Part shown: positions 24,956 through 35,472 of the stretch, piece after piece
How positions within the stretch are numbered: position 1 is the stretch's first letter
Layout: every line of letters starts with the position of its first letter
DNA from: Flavobacterium sp. 9AF
GTDB lineage: Bacteria; Bacteroidota; Bacteroidia; Flavobacteriales; Flavobacteriaceae
Reading direction: 5' to 3'
NCBI RefSeq assembly: GCF_902506265.1
Contig: NZ_LR733556.1
Location: 1,145,738 to 1,209,737 of the forward strand
DNA: 64,000 nt
Made by a program: the position numbers and the translations under genes
Notes under the pieces: model-generated
What the model was told of the DNA's origin: nothing
What the model saw: only the letters and a program-made list of their open reading frames with translations
Databases searched by the model: none

Positions 24956-27680
24956 TTATATTATAAATAACCCACTACCTTTAACTCAGGATTTTACTTC
25001 ATTAAAAAATGAAGGATTAGATTATATTACTAAAATTGCAGGTAATGAATGGACGAATCTAAATCCTAGTGATCCAGGTATTACCATTTTGGATCAGCTT
25101 TGTTATGCTTTAACAGAACTAGGTTATTGTAATAATTTCCATATAAAAGATATTTTAACAGATCATAATGACCAACTCATTATTAAAGATCAGTTTTATC
25201 TACCCAATGAAATACTCACTACTTCTCCTATAACTCCTAATGATTATATAAAATACATTATTGATGAAGTTAATGAAGTTGACAATGTAGTAATTGTTCC
25301 AATCCAAAGTAATTTATCGTATGTAAAAGGCACATACAGTATTTATCTTGCAATAAATCCTCAAATAAAAGATGTTGCCACCAAATTAACCATTTGTAAT
25401 ACCGTTTTTTATCGTTTAAATAAACGAAGAAATTTAGGCGAACTCTTTTGGGTACCACAACCTTTAAAAGAAAAAAAATACACCTTAACAGGGCAGCTTC
25501 AAATAAGTAGTGAAGAAGAAGCTTCTAAAATAATTACCTTATTAGAAAATAAAATTCATTATTATATTTTTCCAAAAGTAATACGAGAAAATACCATCGA
25601 ACTCCTTTCTGAGGATGAATGTACAAATACAATTTATAACGGTCCTGAAATGAGACATGGATGGATTAATGAAGCCAAACTTAGTGAGAAAAAAAACTCG
25701 GTAACCCTTAGAGATCTTATTACTATTTTTCAATCTACTGCTGCTGTACATAGCATACAAAATTTACAAATTAAAGAAGCACAACCATTAGATTTTGTTA
25801 CCGCTACAATTAGCGAAATACTAACATTTGACCTCTCAGAATTAACAATAAGCTATACCAATGCAGGTGCTACTAATGCTATAAACGAAGAAAAATCGAT
25901 TGCTCTTTCAAAACTTATTTCGGATACTTCACAACAGCAACAAGACCATTTACCTAAGGGCAAGTTTAGAGACATTAATTCCTACTATTCAATACAAAAT
26001 ACTTTTCCTGAAATTTATGCTGTAGGTGAGAATGATATCAATTCAAACGCTTCAGATTTTGAAATAGCACAATCACGCCAGTTAAAAGGCTACTTAACTT
26101 TATACGATCAAATATTAGCCAACCAATTTTCTCAGTTGGCCAATGTGCATCAGTTATTCTCATTTAAGAATGGGATTACAGGTACTCCTTCCGAATTAAA
26201 AAATTTTTACGCCACAAAAACACAATCTCAAAAGGAGCAAAATATCTATCCAGTACCGTATTTAAGTTTTTCGCCTACCTATTTTTATCAGGCTTTATAT
26301 TCGGTTCCCAATATTAAGCCTTTACTTAAAAACAATACTGTTTTCAACTACAGCCTTAACGTTCAAACACCTAATGTAGCAGAAGAAATCAGCTGGAAAA
26401 AATTCAAAGAAGATCCATACAACTCCTACATTAAAGGGTTACAAAATTGTATGGAAGCAGATAACGACAATTTAAAAAGACGCAATGATATTTTAGATCA
26501 TTTGTTAGCTAGACATGGTGAATCACCTTTATACATTAATGCAATTATTGATGGCTCGTTATATACAGGTAACAGCCAAAAAGATAAAATTATCATTAAA
26601 AGTCTATATCTACAAAATCTTGGTTTATTATCCTATAACAGATACAAAGGATATAATTATTTGGGAGCAAAAAAAATAGCTTCCCTTTCAAAAATTGATC
26701 TACAAAATCAGGATGAATTATTTGCTCAACTTGATTCCCTTAATTTTCATTCTGAAACAGAAACCGATTTCTCTTTTAATAGCTATGAAAACTTCGAAAC
26801 CGATTTTGTTTTTAACACCAATAAAGTAGATCAAATTGAGAAAATAAGAAAACAAGACTTTATTGATTTTTCTGGTTTAGAGTTACAACTAAATCTTTTA
26901 TTAAGTCTTAAAACACCATACATTAATTTCTTGCAAAGTATTTTAGAAACATTTGATTCAGAAAACTATAGTTCACGTAGAGATACCAATCAAACAGATG
27001 AAAACTGGATTACGGGCAATGATCAAGTCGAGCAAATTCAACAGTCATTATGGTTTTTAAAAGAACGCAAAGGGGTTTTGTGTATTGAAAACAGTTTATT
27101 ATATCCTATAAATACGACTATTGTAATCACTTCTTCTATTCTTAACGGACCCTATTACACAATTAATGAAGCACTTACCTACACAGATATAATTAGTTTA
27201 TATACTTTACTTCAAACTGCTACAACAATTGAGATTGGTACAAAAAACGATTTGAATACGTCTAATATAATCACTATAAATAACAGTGTTAGTTATGATG
27301 TAATAGTTACCTATTCTAGTAGTACATCTGTCAATTGGTCTGAAACTTTTGCAACAGAAACACCATATTATTTTTCTATACAAAATGAAAGCATTTCTAC
27401 TATAAATCAGGATGTTCCAATGATAACAGTAATTTTTCCAAATTATATTCCTTATTTCAATACTTCCTATTTTAAAAACAGATTAGAATTATTACTAGAG
27501 AATACTTTACCTATGGAAGTTTCTTTTTCTGTTCATTTCATTGATCAAGAAAACTTACAAAACATAATTCCTGCTTACACAAATTGGTACAACGATATTG
27601 TTTTTAACTACTCTAGTTATACCCAAAAAGCAACAACAGCAAATGATTTGATTACCCTTCTAAAAACAATACAAGAATAA
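24942..27680 (+). CDS. Second baseplate wedge protein (Afp12-like)
   Basis: This 912-residue protein carries the Afp12-type N-terminal pattern GNEWTNLNPSDPGITILDQ and CYALTELGYCNNF, close to the baseplate J partner. Later come long, mostly beta segments, and SRQLKGYLTLYDQILANQF, a conserved patch in this family. Together with the 21140 protein it forms the wedges around the hub. Start and stop overlap with the previous gene (14 bases), and the tape measure gene follows 5 bases after its stop. Confidence 0.9.
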   Translation: MKENNYIINNPLPLTQDFTSLKNEGLDYITKIAGNEWTNLNPSDPGITILDQLCYALTELGYCNNFHIKDILTDHNDQLIIKDQFYLPNEILTTSPITPNDYIKYIIDEVNEVDNVVIVPIQSNLSYVKGTYSIYLAINPQIKDVATKLTICNTVFYRLNKRRNLGELFWVPQPLKEKKYTLTGQLQISSEEEASKIITLLENKIHYYIFPKVIRENTIELLSEDECTNTIYNGPEMRHGWINEAKLSEKKNSVTLRDLITIFQSTAAVHSIQNLQIKEAQPLDFVTATISEILTFDLSELTISYTNAGATNAINEEKSIALSKLISDTSQQQQDHLPKGKFRDINSYYSIQNTFPEIYAVGENDINSNASDFEIAQSRQLKGYLTLYDQILANQFSQLANVHQLFSFKNGITGTPSELKNFYATKTQSQKEQNIYPVPYLSFSPTYFYQALYSVPNIKPLLKNNTVFNYSLNVQTPNVAEEISWKKFKEDPYNSYIKGLQNCMEADNDNLKRRNDILDHLLARHGESPLYINAIIDGSLYTGNSQKDKIIIKSLYLQNLGLLSYNRYKGYNYLGAKKIASLSKIDLQNQDELFAQLDSLNFHSETETDFSFNSYENFETDFVFNTNKVDQIEKIRKQDFIDFSGLELQLNLLLSLKTPYINFLQSILETFDSENYSSRRDTNQTDENWITGNDQVEQIQQSLWFLKERKGVLCIENSLLYPINTTIVITSSILNGPYYTINEALTYTDIISLYTLLQTATTIEIGTKNDLNTSNIITINNSVSYDVIVTYSSSTSVNWSETFATETPYYFSIQNESISTINQDVPMITVIFPNYIPYFNTSYFKNRLELLLENTLPMEVSFSVHFIDQENLQNIIPAYTNWYNDIVFNYSSYTQKATTANDLITLLKTIQE

Positions 27681-27685
27681 GTTTT

Positions 27686-30600
27686 ATGACAGCATTGAAC
27701 CATCATATGATCTCTAAATTACAATGGCAAAATTCTTTTGACCAGAAAGAAAAAGCTATGGAATTACAACAAAGAGTGAGTCAATGGAGCAATACTAAGA
27801 TGCAGCAAGAAATTACACGTGTTTTTGATTCAATTTGTCCCAATAGTCAAACTTGGAAAATTCCTATGCTAGCACTAGATTTAGGAAAAATTGATTATGA
27901 TAATCTAGAAGAGGATTTAACATTAAAATTAACCCAACAATTACAAAATCAACTTTTTGATATAATTACTAATAAAGAAAAAGGAAAAAATAGTATTGAA
28001 ATTTCCGATACCAGTGTTTCTCAAATAAATATTCTTAGACATTATTTTTTAACTGGATTAATGTCATGGAATTTTAAAGATTCGGATCACTCAATCAATA
28101 AAATCTTGGCAAAACAATTCAAAAAGAATAAACAACAAGTTATTGAAATGCTTTATAGTGTAGGTATTCTTGACGAAAAGGTTAGAAAAAGAATGGCTTG
28201 GCAACTTCATGAATCCAATATTATAAAAATCATAGAAGGACTTGAGCGAAGCAATCATACGCAAATTATCAGTTTCTCAAAGGAATTGACCCAAATTCAA
28301 CAGCAACAGCCACTAGTTCCTGCAAATAAAAACGATTTTAAAAGAAATCTTTGGTTTTGGATTTTAAATTATTTGTTCACAGATAGAGGAACTATATTTA
28401 ATAAAGTAGCCTTTATGAAGAGTAGTATTCTACAAATGTCTAATCATTATAATGTAGCTTATTCCGAATTATTGCACCTTATTGAATTAGCAATTGAACA
28501 AGTACAGGTTAATTTGAGTACCAAAGCCGACTTTCTTGTTATCCTAAATTATTTAACAAAAGAAAATGAAGCGCTTATTTCAAAAGAAAATAGCTTTATT
28601 GATTCAAAAATAGATTATTGGGAAGTTGTAACCACACTTTTTAAATCACCAACACTGCGAAAAGAAGCTAGTAAAAAAAATGAGTTTAATGATTTAATTT
28701 TTGTTCTCTCCAAAGAAGACAGACCTCGTTTTAAAACATTATTTTATTCATTAGGAGATCGTATCCTCTTTTGGAAATCAATTGTTAATGATTTGGAAAA
28801 AACAACTATGGAAAGTATTTTTCATGCTGTTATACCTGTGCAATCCTCTCTTCTTATTGAAAGTATCTACTTTATTGAAAAGTTGTACAAAGAAATGAAT
28901 GTAAAATTAGAAGAACTTCTTTTATGGGAAATTGGATTTCAATTTATACTAGAGTACAAAAACACTCCTTTTGATAACAAAACATTTTTGAATTATACAA
29001 TAACTGCATTAGGTAAAAAGAACAGTACCTTAAAGGACATTATTTATGATCAATTACCACATATAAAAGTACCTGCTTCTTCTAAAACCATCGTAACTTT
29101 AGAGATATATACAAATCTAACTTCTATTTTAAAAGAAGAAGTATTAGAAAAAAATAAAATAGTTTTATCTAGTCATTTTATGGATTTGTTAGAAGAATTA
29201 GTAAAACAAATAAAAGCAAACACTACCCATACATTAGATTGTGTTACTATTCAAAAAGAAATCATTATTTACATTCAATCGAACCCGAAAGAAGCCTTTG
29301 TAATACTCCAAAAATTTAAAGATAAAACCACATTACAACTCCTTTTTCCTTATATTTTAAACAACCATCATATTCAGCTTTTTGTAAATAAAATAGCTTC
29401 CTCCAAAATGGAATTATTACATCTTATTATCAAAGCATTTAAAGATAGTAAACAAACTCATTTTATCTCAAATTTAAGTATTCCAAATACAAAAAAGCTA
29501 CATCTCTTAGGCATACAGTTATTGTTATTACAAACACAACAAACTGATTTCCATTTTCTAGAATCAATTTTAGAGAAACTTTTTATAAAACTAACACCTT
29601 CTCAAAAATTAGCCTTCAATAGTTTTATTTCTTATCTATTTAAACAAGATAAAATACAAATTATTGCTAATGCTAATGAACGTTTAGAAAAGTTACGCTT
29701 ACAATTATTTCAGCAGTATTCAAAACCAGTTTCTCAAGATGAAAACAAATTTCAAAACAAGATCAATGAAATTAGAAATAGTAATTCAAATGAAATGAAT
29801 TCGGTTATTATTAATGGACAAGCTGTAGAAGTAAAAAAAATGATAGAATGGATAACTCATTGTATTACAAATACCTCATCAAAAATAACCATACAGGATA
29901 ACGTATTTACATTTAAAAAAATATTTGAATCGGCTTTAGAAATTAATGCAAAGGAGATCCAAAAACTTTTGGCCACCATTTCGATAACTACAAAAAATAT
30001 AAAATTTTTAAAACGCAACTTGGATTGGTATCAATTTAGTTTTTGGATAGCAAACGACAGAAATTCTAAATTAAATGAAGCTTTAGAAACACTTCGGTTA
30101 TTTTCAAATTTCATCGGTTATTTCATTCAGAATAAGTTGACAACAAAAATAGAATTTGCCCTTTGGGAAATTAGTTTGAAACTCATAAAACAAGAAACAA
30201 ATCTTCAAGCTACTATAAAATCATTCATTACCTATTGGCTTGACCAAATGATAAAAGAAGAGGTAATAAATGCAAATTATATTCTAAACACAATTAAAAA
30301 AAATACTATTAAAATTAATCCCATTTTAAAAAACATTCTTATGGAGTACAATACAACTTTTTCAAAAATAGTGGTTTTTTCAAACGATACTATTTCTAGG
30401 GAAATACAACGTTGTGAAGTAGAAGGATTGATGGAAGAATTATTTATTGTATTACTTACCGAACGAAAAGTTCCGCATTGGTTTACTAATACAGAAAACA
30501 CTTCTACGCTAGAGATATTCCATGAAGCGCTAGAAAACAGTCCTAATGCATTTATAGTAGTTTACAAACACAATAAAATACCACAACTTCAAAAACAACA

Positions 30601-31546
30601 ATTGTGTAATTGGATTGATTTTAAGAAAACAATGCTTGTTATTAACGAACATTATAAAGGAAAACAACAATTATACATTATAGAGAAACTCTATTTTGTT
30701 TTAAGTCAAATCACAATAAAAGGAATTACTACAAAAGAAATACAAGAAATCTTATTTAAAAAAATTCTCATTGCATGGACAGAAAACAACTGGTCTATTC
30801 TTTTAGTAGATCGTATTTGGCAAGAATTACTTTGGGAAATAGTTCAGAAAAAAAACATCCTAAAAAACGATTTTTTATCTGTTATTGATAAAGTCAAACA
30901 TCAATTACCACCTTCGTTACAAACCAGTTATGATCAATTAGTAAAAACAAATCAGACAAACACGATGAAGCTTCCAACTTTTATTGCTTCAAAAATGGAA
31001 AAAAAAATGGAAAAAAAATCAATCATGAACGAAATTAACACTACTCCTATTCCTATAAAAAACGCTGGTATTGTATTATTAAACAATTATATAGAAATGC
31101 TTATGAATCGATTGGGATTACTAAATGAAAAATCATTTAAAGATACCGATTCACAATTAAAAGCTGTACAGTACTTACAATATGTAGTTACTGGATTATC
31201 TGCTACAGAAGAAGTTTTTTTACCCTTAAACAAAGTGCTTTGTGGTTTACAAATCACAACTCCTGTAATGGCAAGTATTACCATAACCGAAGCGGAAAAA
31301 AACTTGATAGAAGGTCTAATTAAAGCGGTAATTTCTTATTGGAGTATCATTGGAGAAACTTCAATAAATGGTTTTAGAGGAAATTGGCTAGTAAGAGATG
31401 GCTTGTTATTAGAAAAAGAAGAGCGTTGGGAATTAACAGTAGAAAAACGACCTTATGATATTTTAATAAATCAGTCTCCATTCTCTTTCTCAATCATTAA
31501 ATATCTGTGGATGAACAAACCCCTACATGTTGTTTGGCCTTATTAA
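27686..31546 (+). CDS. eCIS tape measure protein (Afp14-like)
   Basis: The 1286-residue protein is all-helical, Lys/Glu/Leu-rich and without a signal peptide. The N-terminus (ISKLQWQNSFDQKEKAMELQQRVSQW...) is the start typical of the CIS tape measure family. The C-terminal 180 residues (LLNNYIEMLMNRLGLL, VQYLQYVVTG, VISYWSIIGETSINGFRGNWLVRDGL, KYLWMNKPLHVVWPY) are its most conserved part. It sets particle length. A Lys-rich stretch (about 1100-1110, EKKMEKK) separates the tail domain. Confidence 0.9.
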   Translation: MTALNHHMISKLQWQNSFDQKEKAMELQQRVSQWSNTKMQQEITRVFDSICPNSQTWKIPMLALDLGKIDYDNLEEDLTLKLTQQLQNQLFDIITNKEKGKNSIEISDTSVSQINILRHYFLTGLMSWNFKDSDHSINKILAKQFKKNKQQVIEMLYSVGILDEKVRKRMAWQLHESNIIKIIEGLERSNHTQIISFSKELTQIQQQQPLVPANKNDFKRNLWFWILNYLFTDRGTIFNKVAFMKSSILQMSNHYNVAYSELLHLIELAIEQVQVNLSTKADFLVILNYLTKENEALISKENSFIDSKIDYWEVVTTLFKSPTLRKEASKKNEFNDLIFVLSKEDRPRFKTLFYSLGDRILFWKSIVNDLEKTTMESIFHAVIPVQSSLLIESIYFIEKLYKEMNVKLEELLLWEIGFQFILEYKNTPFDNKTFLNYTITALGKKNSTLKDIIYDQLPHIKVPASSKTIVTLEIYTNLTSILKEEVLEKNKIVLSSHFMDLLEELVKQIKANTTHTLDCVTIQKEIIIYIQSNPKEAFVILQKFKDKTTLQLLFPYILNNHHIQLFVNKIASSKMELLHLIIKAFKDSKQTHFISNLSIPNTKKLHLLGIQLLLLQTQQTDFHFLESILEKLFIKLTPSQKLAFNSFISYLFKQDKIQIIANANERLEKLRLQLFQQYSKPVSQDENKFQNKINEIRNSNSNEMNSVIINGQAVEVKKMIEWITHCITNTSSKITIQDNVFTFKKIFESALEINAKEIQKLLATISITTKNIKFLKRNLDWYQFSFWIANDRNSKLNEALETLRLFSNFIGYFIQNKLTTKIEFALWEISLKLIKQETNLQATIKSFITYWLDQMIKEEVINANYILNTIKKNTIKINPILKNILMEYNTTFSKIVVFSNDTISREIQRCEVEGLMEELFIVLLTERKVPHWFTNTENTSTLEIFHEALENSPNAFIVVYKHNKIPQLQKQQLCNWIDFKKTMLVINEHYKGKQQLYIIEKLYFVLSQITIKGITTKEIQEILFKKILIAWTENNWSILLVDRIWQELLWEIVQKKNILKNDFLSVIDKVKHQLPPSLQTSYDQLVKTNQTNTMKLPTFIASKMEKKMEKKSIMNEINTTPIPIKNAGIVLLNNYIEMLMNRLGLLNEKSFKDTDSQLKAVQYLQYVVTGLSATEEVFLPLNKVLCGLQITTPVMASITITEAEKNLIEGLIKAVISYWSIIGETSINGFRGNWLVRDGLLLEKEERWELTVEKRPYDILINQSPFSFSIIKYLWMNKPLHVVWPY

Positions 31547-31650
31547 TTGTAATAAAAATGATAACGATAAAAAATAAAAAAATAGATAGTAGCTAAATAG
31601 AACTACAAAAACCGATTACAAATAATATAAACATTAAAAATTAAATAATT

Positions 31651-33639
31651 ATGAGTTCCTACAATGAAAATTTAAATGCAAGTGTGGTTACTTCCTTACA
31701 AGCTCAGGAATTAAAGCTAAGTACTACACAATCAGAATTAAATGCAGGTATGTTTACCCTGTATTATGCAGAAGATGCAAAAATAACTGCCCAAGAAAAA
31801 CTCCAAAAAACTGAAAACAAGTACAAAGCGCAAGAAATAATTAAAGATGAAGCTGTTAGCAACAACAATCTTGCTACCAACGTATTAGCAAGTGCAAATC
31901 AAGAAAAACAATCTAATCTACAATCTGTATCTAACTCAGCCGTTTCAGCAGCTAATGTTCAAATTGCAACCAACGCAATAGTAAATTTAGCCAGTGATAT
32001 GGGAAGTATTGTAAGCATCTTAAATGCAGCGGATTATGGTAGCCAGATTTATGAACAAGCAATAGCTGTAAACCAATTAATGAATGATACTGCTTATAAT
32101 GCTGAAGTAACTTCTCAATGGGCTATGGAAGCTTCTTCTCTTACGGCTGAAGTAACTGCAAGTACTGTCGCTGATATGGCGGCTTCTACTTCTACTTCTT
32201 TAACTAATTTATTAGGTGTTCTAAATAGTCAATTAGGAGCTACAGCTACTTTAGAAATCACTGAAAACACAAATTATTCTAATGCAGCTACTGAAGAGAA
32301 AAAAGCCGAAGGAAAATTAATAGATGCAAAAGTAGAATATGATGCTGCAAAAGCTACTTATCTATCAAGCATCAATGAATTAAATTTAAATTTACAAGTA
32401 ACCGATACAACTCCTAACTCCTTTACTGTTGAGTTTAATCCTTATCTAAATCCTTTCCACAAATTATCTTTAAATATACCTAATTCTCCTTATAGCTCTA
32501 ATCCGGTGGAGAATTACTATATTTTTGTTGTAAAAGAAAGTAATAAATCTACTTTTTCACTTGCTACAGCTGAAGGATTAATGGACACTTCTGACATTGC
32601 TTTTAAAATAAAAGCAAAACAACTAACAACAGCAACAATTTCTAAGAAAATTTCTCTTGGTAATATCAAAGATTCTAATAATGAAAATCTAGTTTTGGGA
32701 GAAAATTATGTGGTATTTGTTTTAGCACAATTTACAATAGAATATAAAAAATCTTTAAATAATTTTGATGACTATTTAACAGCAGCGTCTTCAAAATTTG
32801 TATTAACAACACCTTTAAATAGTCCTAATGCTAATGATATAACTGTTGATTTTTTACCAGCAGATAATAATCCGAATCATATAACTAGCCAAGTACTACA
32901 ATTTAATGTAAATGAAAAAGTTGAAAATGTAGAGTACAGATGCCTTTTTTTACTAAACAATACGCAGTTAGTGAATCATATGCTGAAACCTGAAAATTTA
33001 CTTTCTATAGAAAACCAAATCGTAAAAGAAATAAATACAGAAATAAATAAACGTAAAGATGAAGAAGATCGAATAAACGCTTATAACAATCAGAATTTAC
33101 TACAAACTTTACAAAATGAACTAGATGCTTTAGAAACGCTCAAAGCACAAGCAAGTAAGAATAGTACAACTATTGAAGCAGATGCAGATGCAGATAATGA
33201 CACTACTCAAACAAAAGACTCTGATAGTAACCTCACAATTGATACTCAAATAAGTGAATTAAAGACTAGAATACAATCCTTAACCTCAATAGATTTAAGA
33301 GACATTAATCCTTCTGGATCCGCTTCTCAATCAACAGGCCCTAATGAAACACCTAAACCTGGTTTTTTCTTCAACCAACTTATTGCAGAAAACATATCGA
33401 ATTATTCGGTTCCTGTAGGTCCACAAATTAATAAATCAAACGGAAAAGTTGAAGTAACACTTCCTATTTTAGAAAATACAACCGACAACTTTGGTAATCC
33501 TCTTATCGATAACAAACAATACATACCTGTTGTATTAGCTGTAGCTTCAGGACCTAAAAAGTTTACTGATCAATTTTCAAATGCCATTTCCGATTTTAAA
33601 AATACAGCTGTTTTTACTTATAAAACAACAGCTAATTAA
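31651..33639 (+). CDS. Unknown eCIS protein, coiled coil plus beta-sandwich region
   Basis: In this 662-residue protein residues 1-250 are Ala/Thr/Ser/Gln-rich long helices, resembling a coiled-coil hairpin. Residues about 250-400 contain two beta-rich segments with an fn3-like look (TDTTPNSFTVEF, ENYYIFVVKES). A further charged helical stretch lies near 470-540 (ENELDALETLKAQASKN). There is no signal peptide. It sits where Afp13 (the tail fibre) is usually found, between tape measure and ATPase. It could be a fibre, cage or baseplate-peripheral protein; no family was recognised. Confidence 0.7.
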   Translation: MSSYNENLNASVVTSLQAQELKLSTTQSELNAGMFTLYYAEDAKITAQEKLQKTENKYKAQEIIKDEAVSNNNLATNVLASANQEKQSNLQSVSNSAVSAANVQIATNAIVNLASDMGSIVSILNAADYGSQIYEQAIAVNQLMNDTAYNAEVTSQWAMEASSLTAEVTASTVADMAASTSTSLTNLLGVLNSQLGATATLEITENTNYSNAATEEKKAEGKLIDAKVEYDAAKATYLSSINELNLNLQVTDTTPNSFTVEFNPYLNPFHKLSLNIPNSPYSSNPVENYYIFVVKESNKSTFSLATAEGLMDTSDIAFKIKAKQLTTATISKKISLGNIKDSNNENLVLGENYVVFVLAQFTIEYKKSLNNFDDYLTAASSKFVLTTPLNSPNANDITVDFLPADNNPNHITSQVLQFNVNEKVENVEYRCLFLLNNTQLVNHMLKPENLLSIENQIVKEINTEINKRKDEEDRINAYNNQNLLQTLQNELDALETLKAQASKNSTTIEADADADNDTTQTKDSDSNLTIDTQISELKTRIQSLTSIDLRDINPSGSASQSTGPNETPKPGFFFNQLIAENISNYSVPVGPQINKSNGKVEVTLPILENTTDNFGNPLIDNKQYIPVVLAVASGPKKFTDQFSNAISDFKNTAVFTYKTTAN

Positions 33640-33661
33640 TTAATGAATAAAAGAAAATAAT

Positions 33662-34471
33662 ATGTTAACAATAGCAACTCAACCTCAAAAATATGGGGTA
33701 ACAGAAAATAAAAAAAGAACATTAGATGCTTTAACTATTCAAGTACTAAACGCAACCGATGAAGTAGCACAACTACAAGCAATTGTAGATTCTTTAACAG
33801 ATAAATTGGCAACTTATCAAGGCTTTTTAACACAAGCTGATGCTAATAAAACACAAGCTCAAAACAATGTTACCTTGATGAATACAGTCATACAGAATGC
33901 TTTAAACTTAAAAGACAATTCTGAAATTGCTTTAAAAGAAGTTATAAAAGCGAATGAAAAAACTGAAAAAGTAGCGAAAAATTGTACCAGTGTTACCAAT
34001 AAGTTAATCTATACGGCAGAAATGGTTAACAAATTAGCCAATTTAATTGTTCGTAAAAAAGCGCAAAATCCACTTATCTCAGATCAATTAATAACGATGG
34101 TTACCGCTGCAGGAACAAATGCTAATAATGCAGTAGCCTTATCATTAGTAGCTTTAAACTCTGCCTTCGTAGCACAATCAACAAATAAAGATGTGTTAAA
34201 TATTTCTGGACTAGAAAATTTACAATCCGTTAAATTATACAACAAGCTAATTAATGACAATCTAACTAGTAGCCCGTATAAATCATTAAATACATTATTA
34301 AATGACGCATACAATTTTGCTGTTTTAGAATTTGATAAAATGCAAAAAGCTTATAATGAAACACTAAATCAACTCAACTTAAAAACCTCAGATTTAAACA
34401 AAGCTCAAATTAATTTGAAATCGTTGCAATCTGGACTTGCTGCTGCCAACGCTGCCGCATTAGCTTCTTAA
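33662..34471 (+). CDS. Unknown eCIS coiled-coil protein, probably related to the 31651 protein
   Basis: The 269 residues are almost all helix, Ala/Asn/Leu-rich, with the same general layout as residues 1-250 of the preceding protein: long helix, Ala-rich middle (AEMVNKLANLIVRKKAQ, VALSLVALNSAFVAQ), long helix. There is no signal peptide and no beta part. The pair could be partners that build an elongated part of the particle. The gene starts 22 bases after the previous stop. Homology with the previous protein is inferred from pattern, not alignment. Confidence 0.65.
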   Translation: MLTIATQPQKYGVTENKKRTLDALTIQVLNATDEVAQLQAIVDSLTDKLATYQGFLTQADANKTQAQNNVTLMNTVIQNALNLKDNSEIALKEVIKANEKTEKVAKNCTSVTNKLIYTAEMVNKLANLIVRKKAQNPLISDQLITMVTAAGTNANNAVALSLVALNSAFVAQSTNKDVLNISGLENLQSVKLYNKLINDNLTSSPYKSLNTLLNDAYNFAVLEFDKMQKAYNETLNQLNLKTSDLNKAQINLKSLQSGLAAANAAALAS

Positions 34472-34489
34472 ATAGGTTTTACAACTTCT

Positions 34490-34538
34490 GTTTTGAATCA
34501 CAGTTTCTAAAATGGTATTAGAAACTGTGAACCAAAAC
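34490..34538 (+). promoter_or_regulatory. Strong intercistronic hairpin in the eCIS operon
   Basis: CACAGTTTCTAA (34499-34510) and TTAGAAACTGTG (34518-34529) form a perfect 12-bp stem with a 7-base loop. GTTTTG (34490) and CAAAAC (34533) add an outer 6-bp stem. No T-run follows, so it looks less like a terminator than a stabilising or attenuating RNA structure between the coiled-coil gene and the 34564 gene. Confidence 0.6.
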
Positions 34539-34563
34539 AACCATTCAAAATAAACAAAAAAAC

Positions 34564-35466
34564 ATGGATACTATTTACAGAAAATTTTACAGAAATTGTT
34601 ATTTTAAGACTAACGGTTTTATACCTTCTAATCCCATCAATAAGACATTATTTCCTGGAGATTTCTTTCATATTATTAACGGTGAAATGGTTATTTTAGG
34701 TAATATTTTTAGTGGAAAAATTGTAGATACTAAAAATGTGGAATTTGATCATAATATACCTTTAAATCCAGATTCTTGGAAATTTAGTGATGGTGTTACT
34801 AAACCATATGCAGGTAGAGGAACTGGGCAAAGTATTGACGGTAATTTTGAATTTAGCAAACAAATTTTAGCATTTGAATCTAGTGGGAGTTTCCTTTTTT
34901 ATGCCCATCAGCCAGAAGCTGTAAAAATAAAAAACTGGACCGATATTCAAAATGAACTCATTATAAAACTTACTCAAACCTATTACTCTTTTAGAAAATT
35001 GTATCTCATTACCGAAACTGCCAGTACATCGGATTGGACTTTAGCTATTTCTGGATCAAAAAAAGGGGAATTGGAAATTGCAATTGAAACTGAAAACTTT
35101 GGACTTGTTGATATTTTTGGACATCAAAACTCTAGAACTATACAATCTAAAGATATTGAGTACTACAATAGACAAAATGAACGAAACCCTTCATTTTTTA
35201 AAGCAAAAAAACTAACAGAACAATATGAAAAATTACCCGTCTTTATTAACGAATTAATTTACCAACGTTCTTTAATAAAACAATGGGGTGAAACATTTTA
35301 TACATATGATGTTACTTCTAATCATGATTATGATGTAGCACTATTAAATAATGCGCAAATTAGCATTTTAGATCTTTTATCTGGAAATCAATTAAATCCA
35401 AATACAGCGCTTCAGTATTTTAAATGGGCAGATACCTGTCTGGATGATGTAGCACTTTTTTTCTAA
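34564..35466 (+). CDS. Unknown eCIS-encoded protein, possible cargo or peripheral protein
   Basis: This 300-residue protein has no recognised domain. It is mostly beta in the first 200 residues with several Gly-rich turns (PGDFFHIINGEMVILGNIF, KPYAGRGTG). Next come a helix containing Trp (WTDIQNELIIKLTQTYYSF) and a beta pair (KLYLITETA...WTLAISGS). A helical C-terminus ends in CLDDVALFF. There is no signal peptide. It follows a strong RNA hairpin and precedes the ATPase gene by 6 bases, so it belongs to the eCIS operon. It could be a structural part or a cargo. Confidence 0.65.
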   Translation: MDTIYRKFYRNCYFKTNGFIPSNPINKTLFPGDFFHIINGEMVILGNIFSGKIVDTKNVEFDHNIPLNPDSWKFSDGVTKPYAGRGTGQSIDGNFEFSKQILAFESSGSFLFYAHQPEAVKIKNWTDIQNELIIKLTQTYYSFRKLYLITETASTSDWTLAISGSKKGELEIAIETENFGLVDIFGHQNSRTIQSKDIEYYNRQNERNPSFFKAKKLTEQYEKLPVFINELIYQRSLIKQWGETFYTYDVTSNHDYDVALLNNAQISILDLLSGNQLNPNTALQYFKWADTCLDDVALFF

Positions 35467-35472
35467 ACTATT

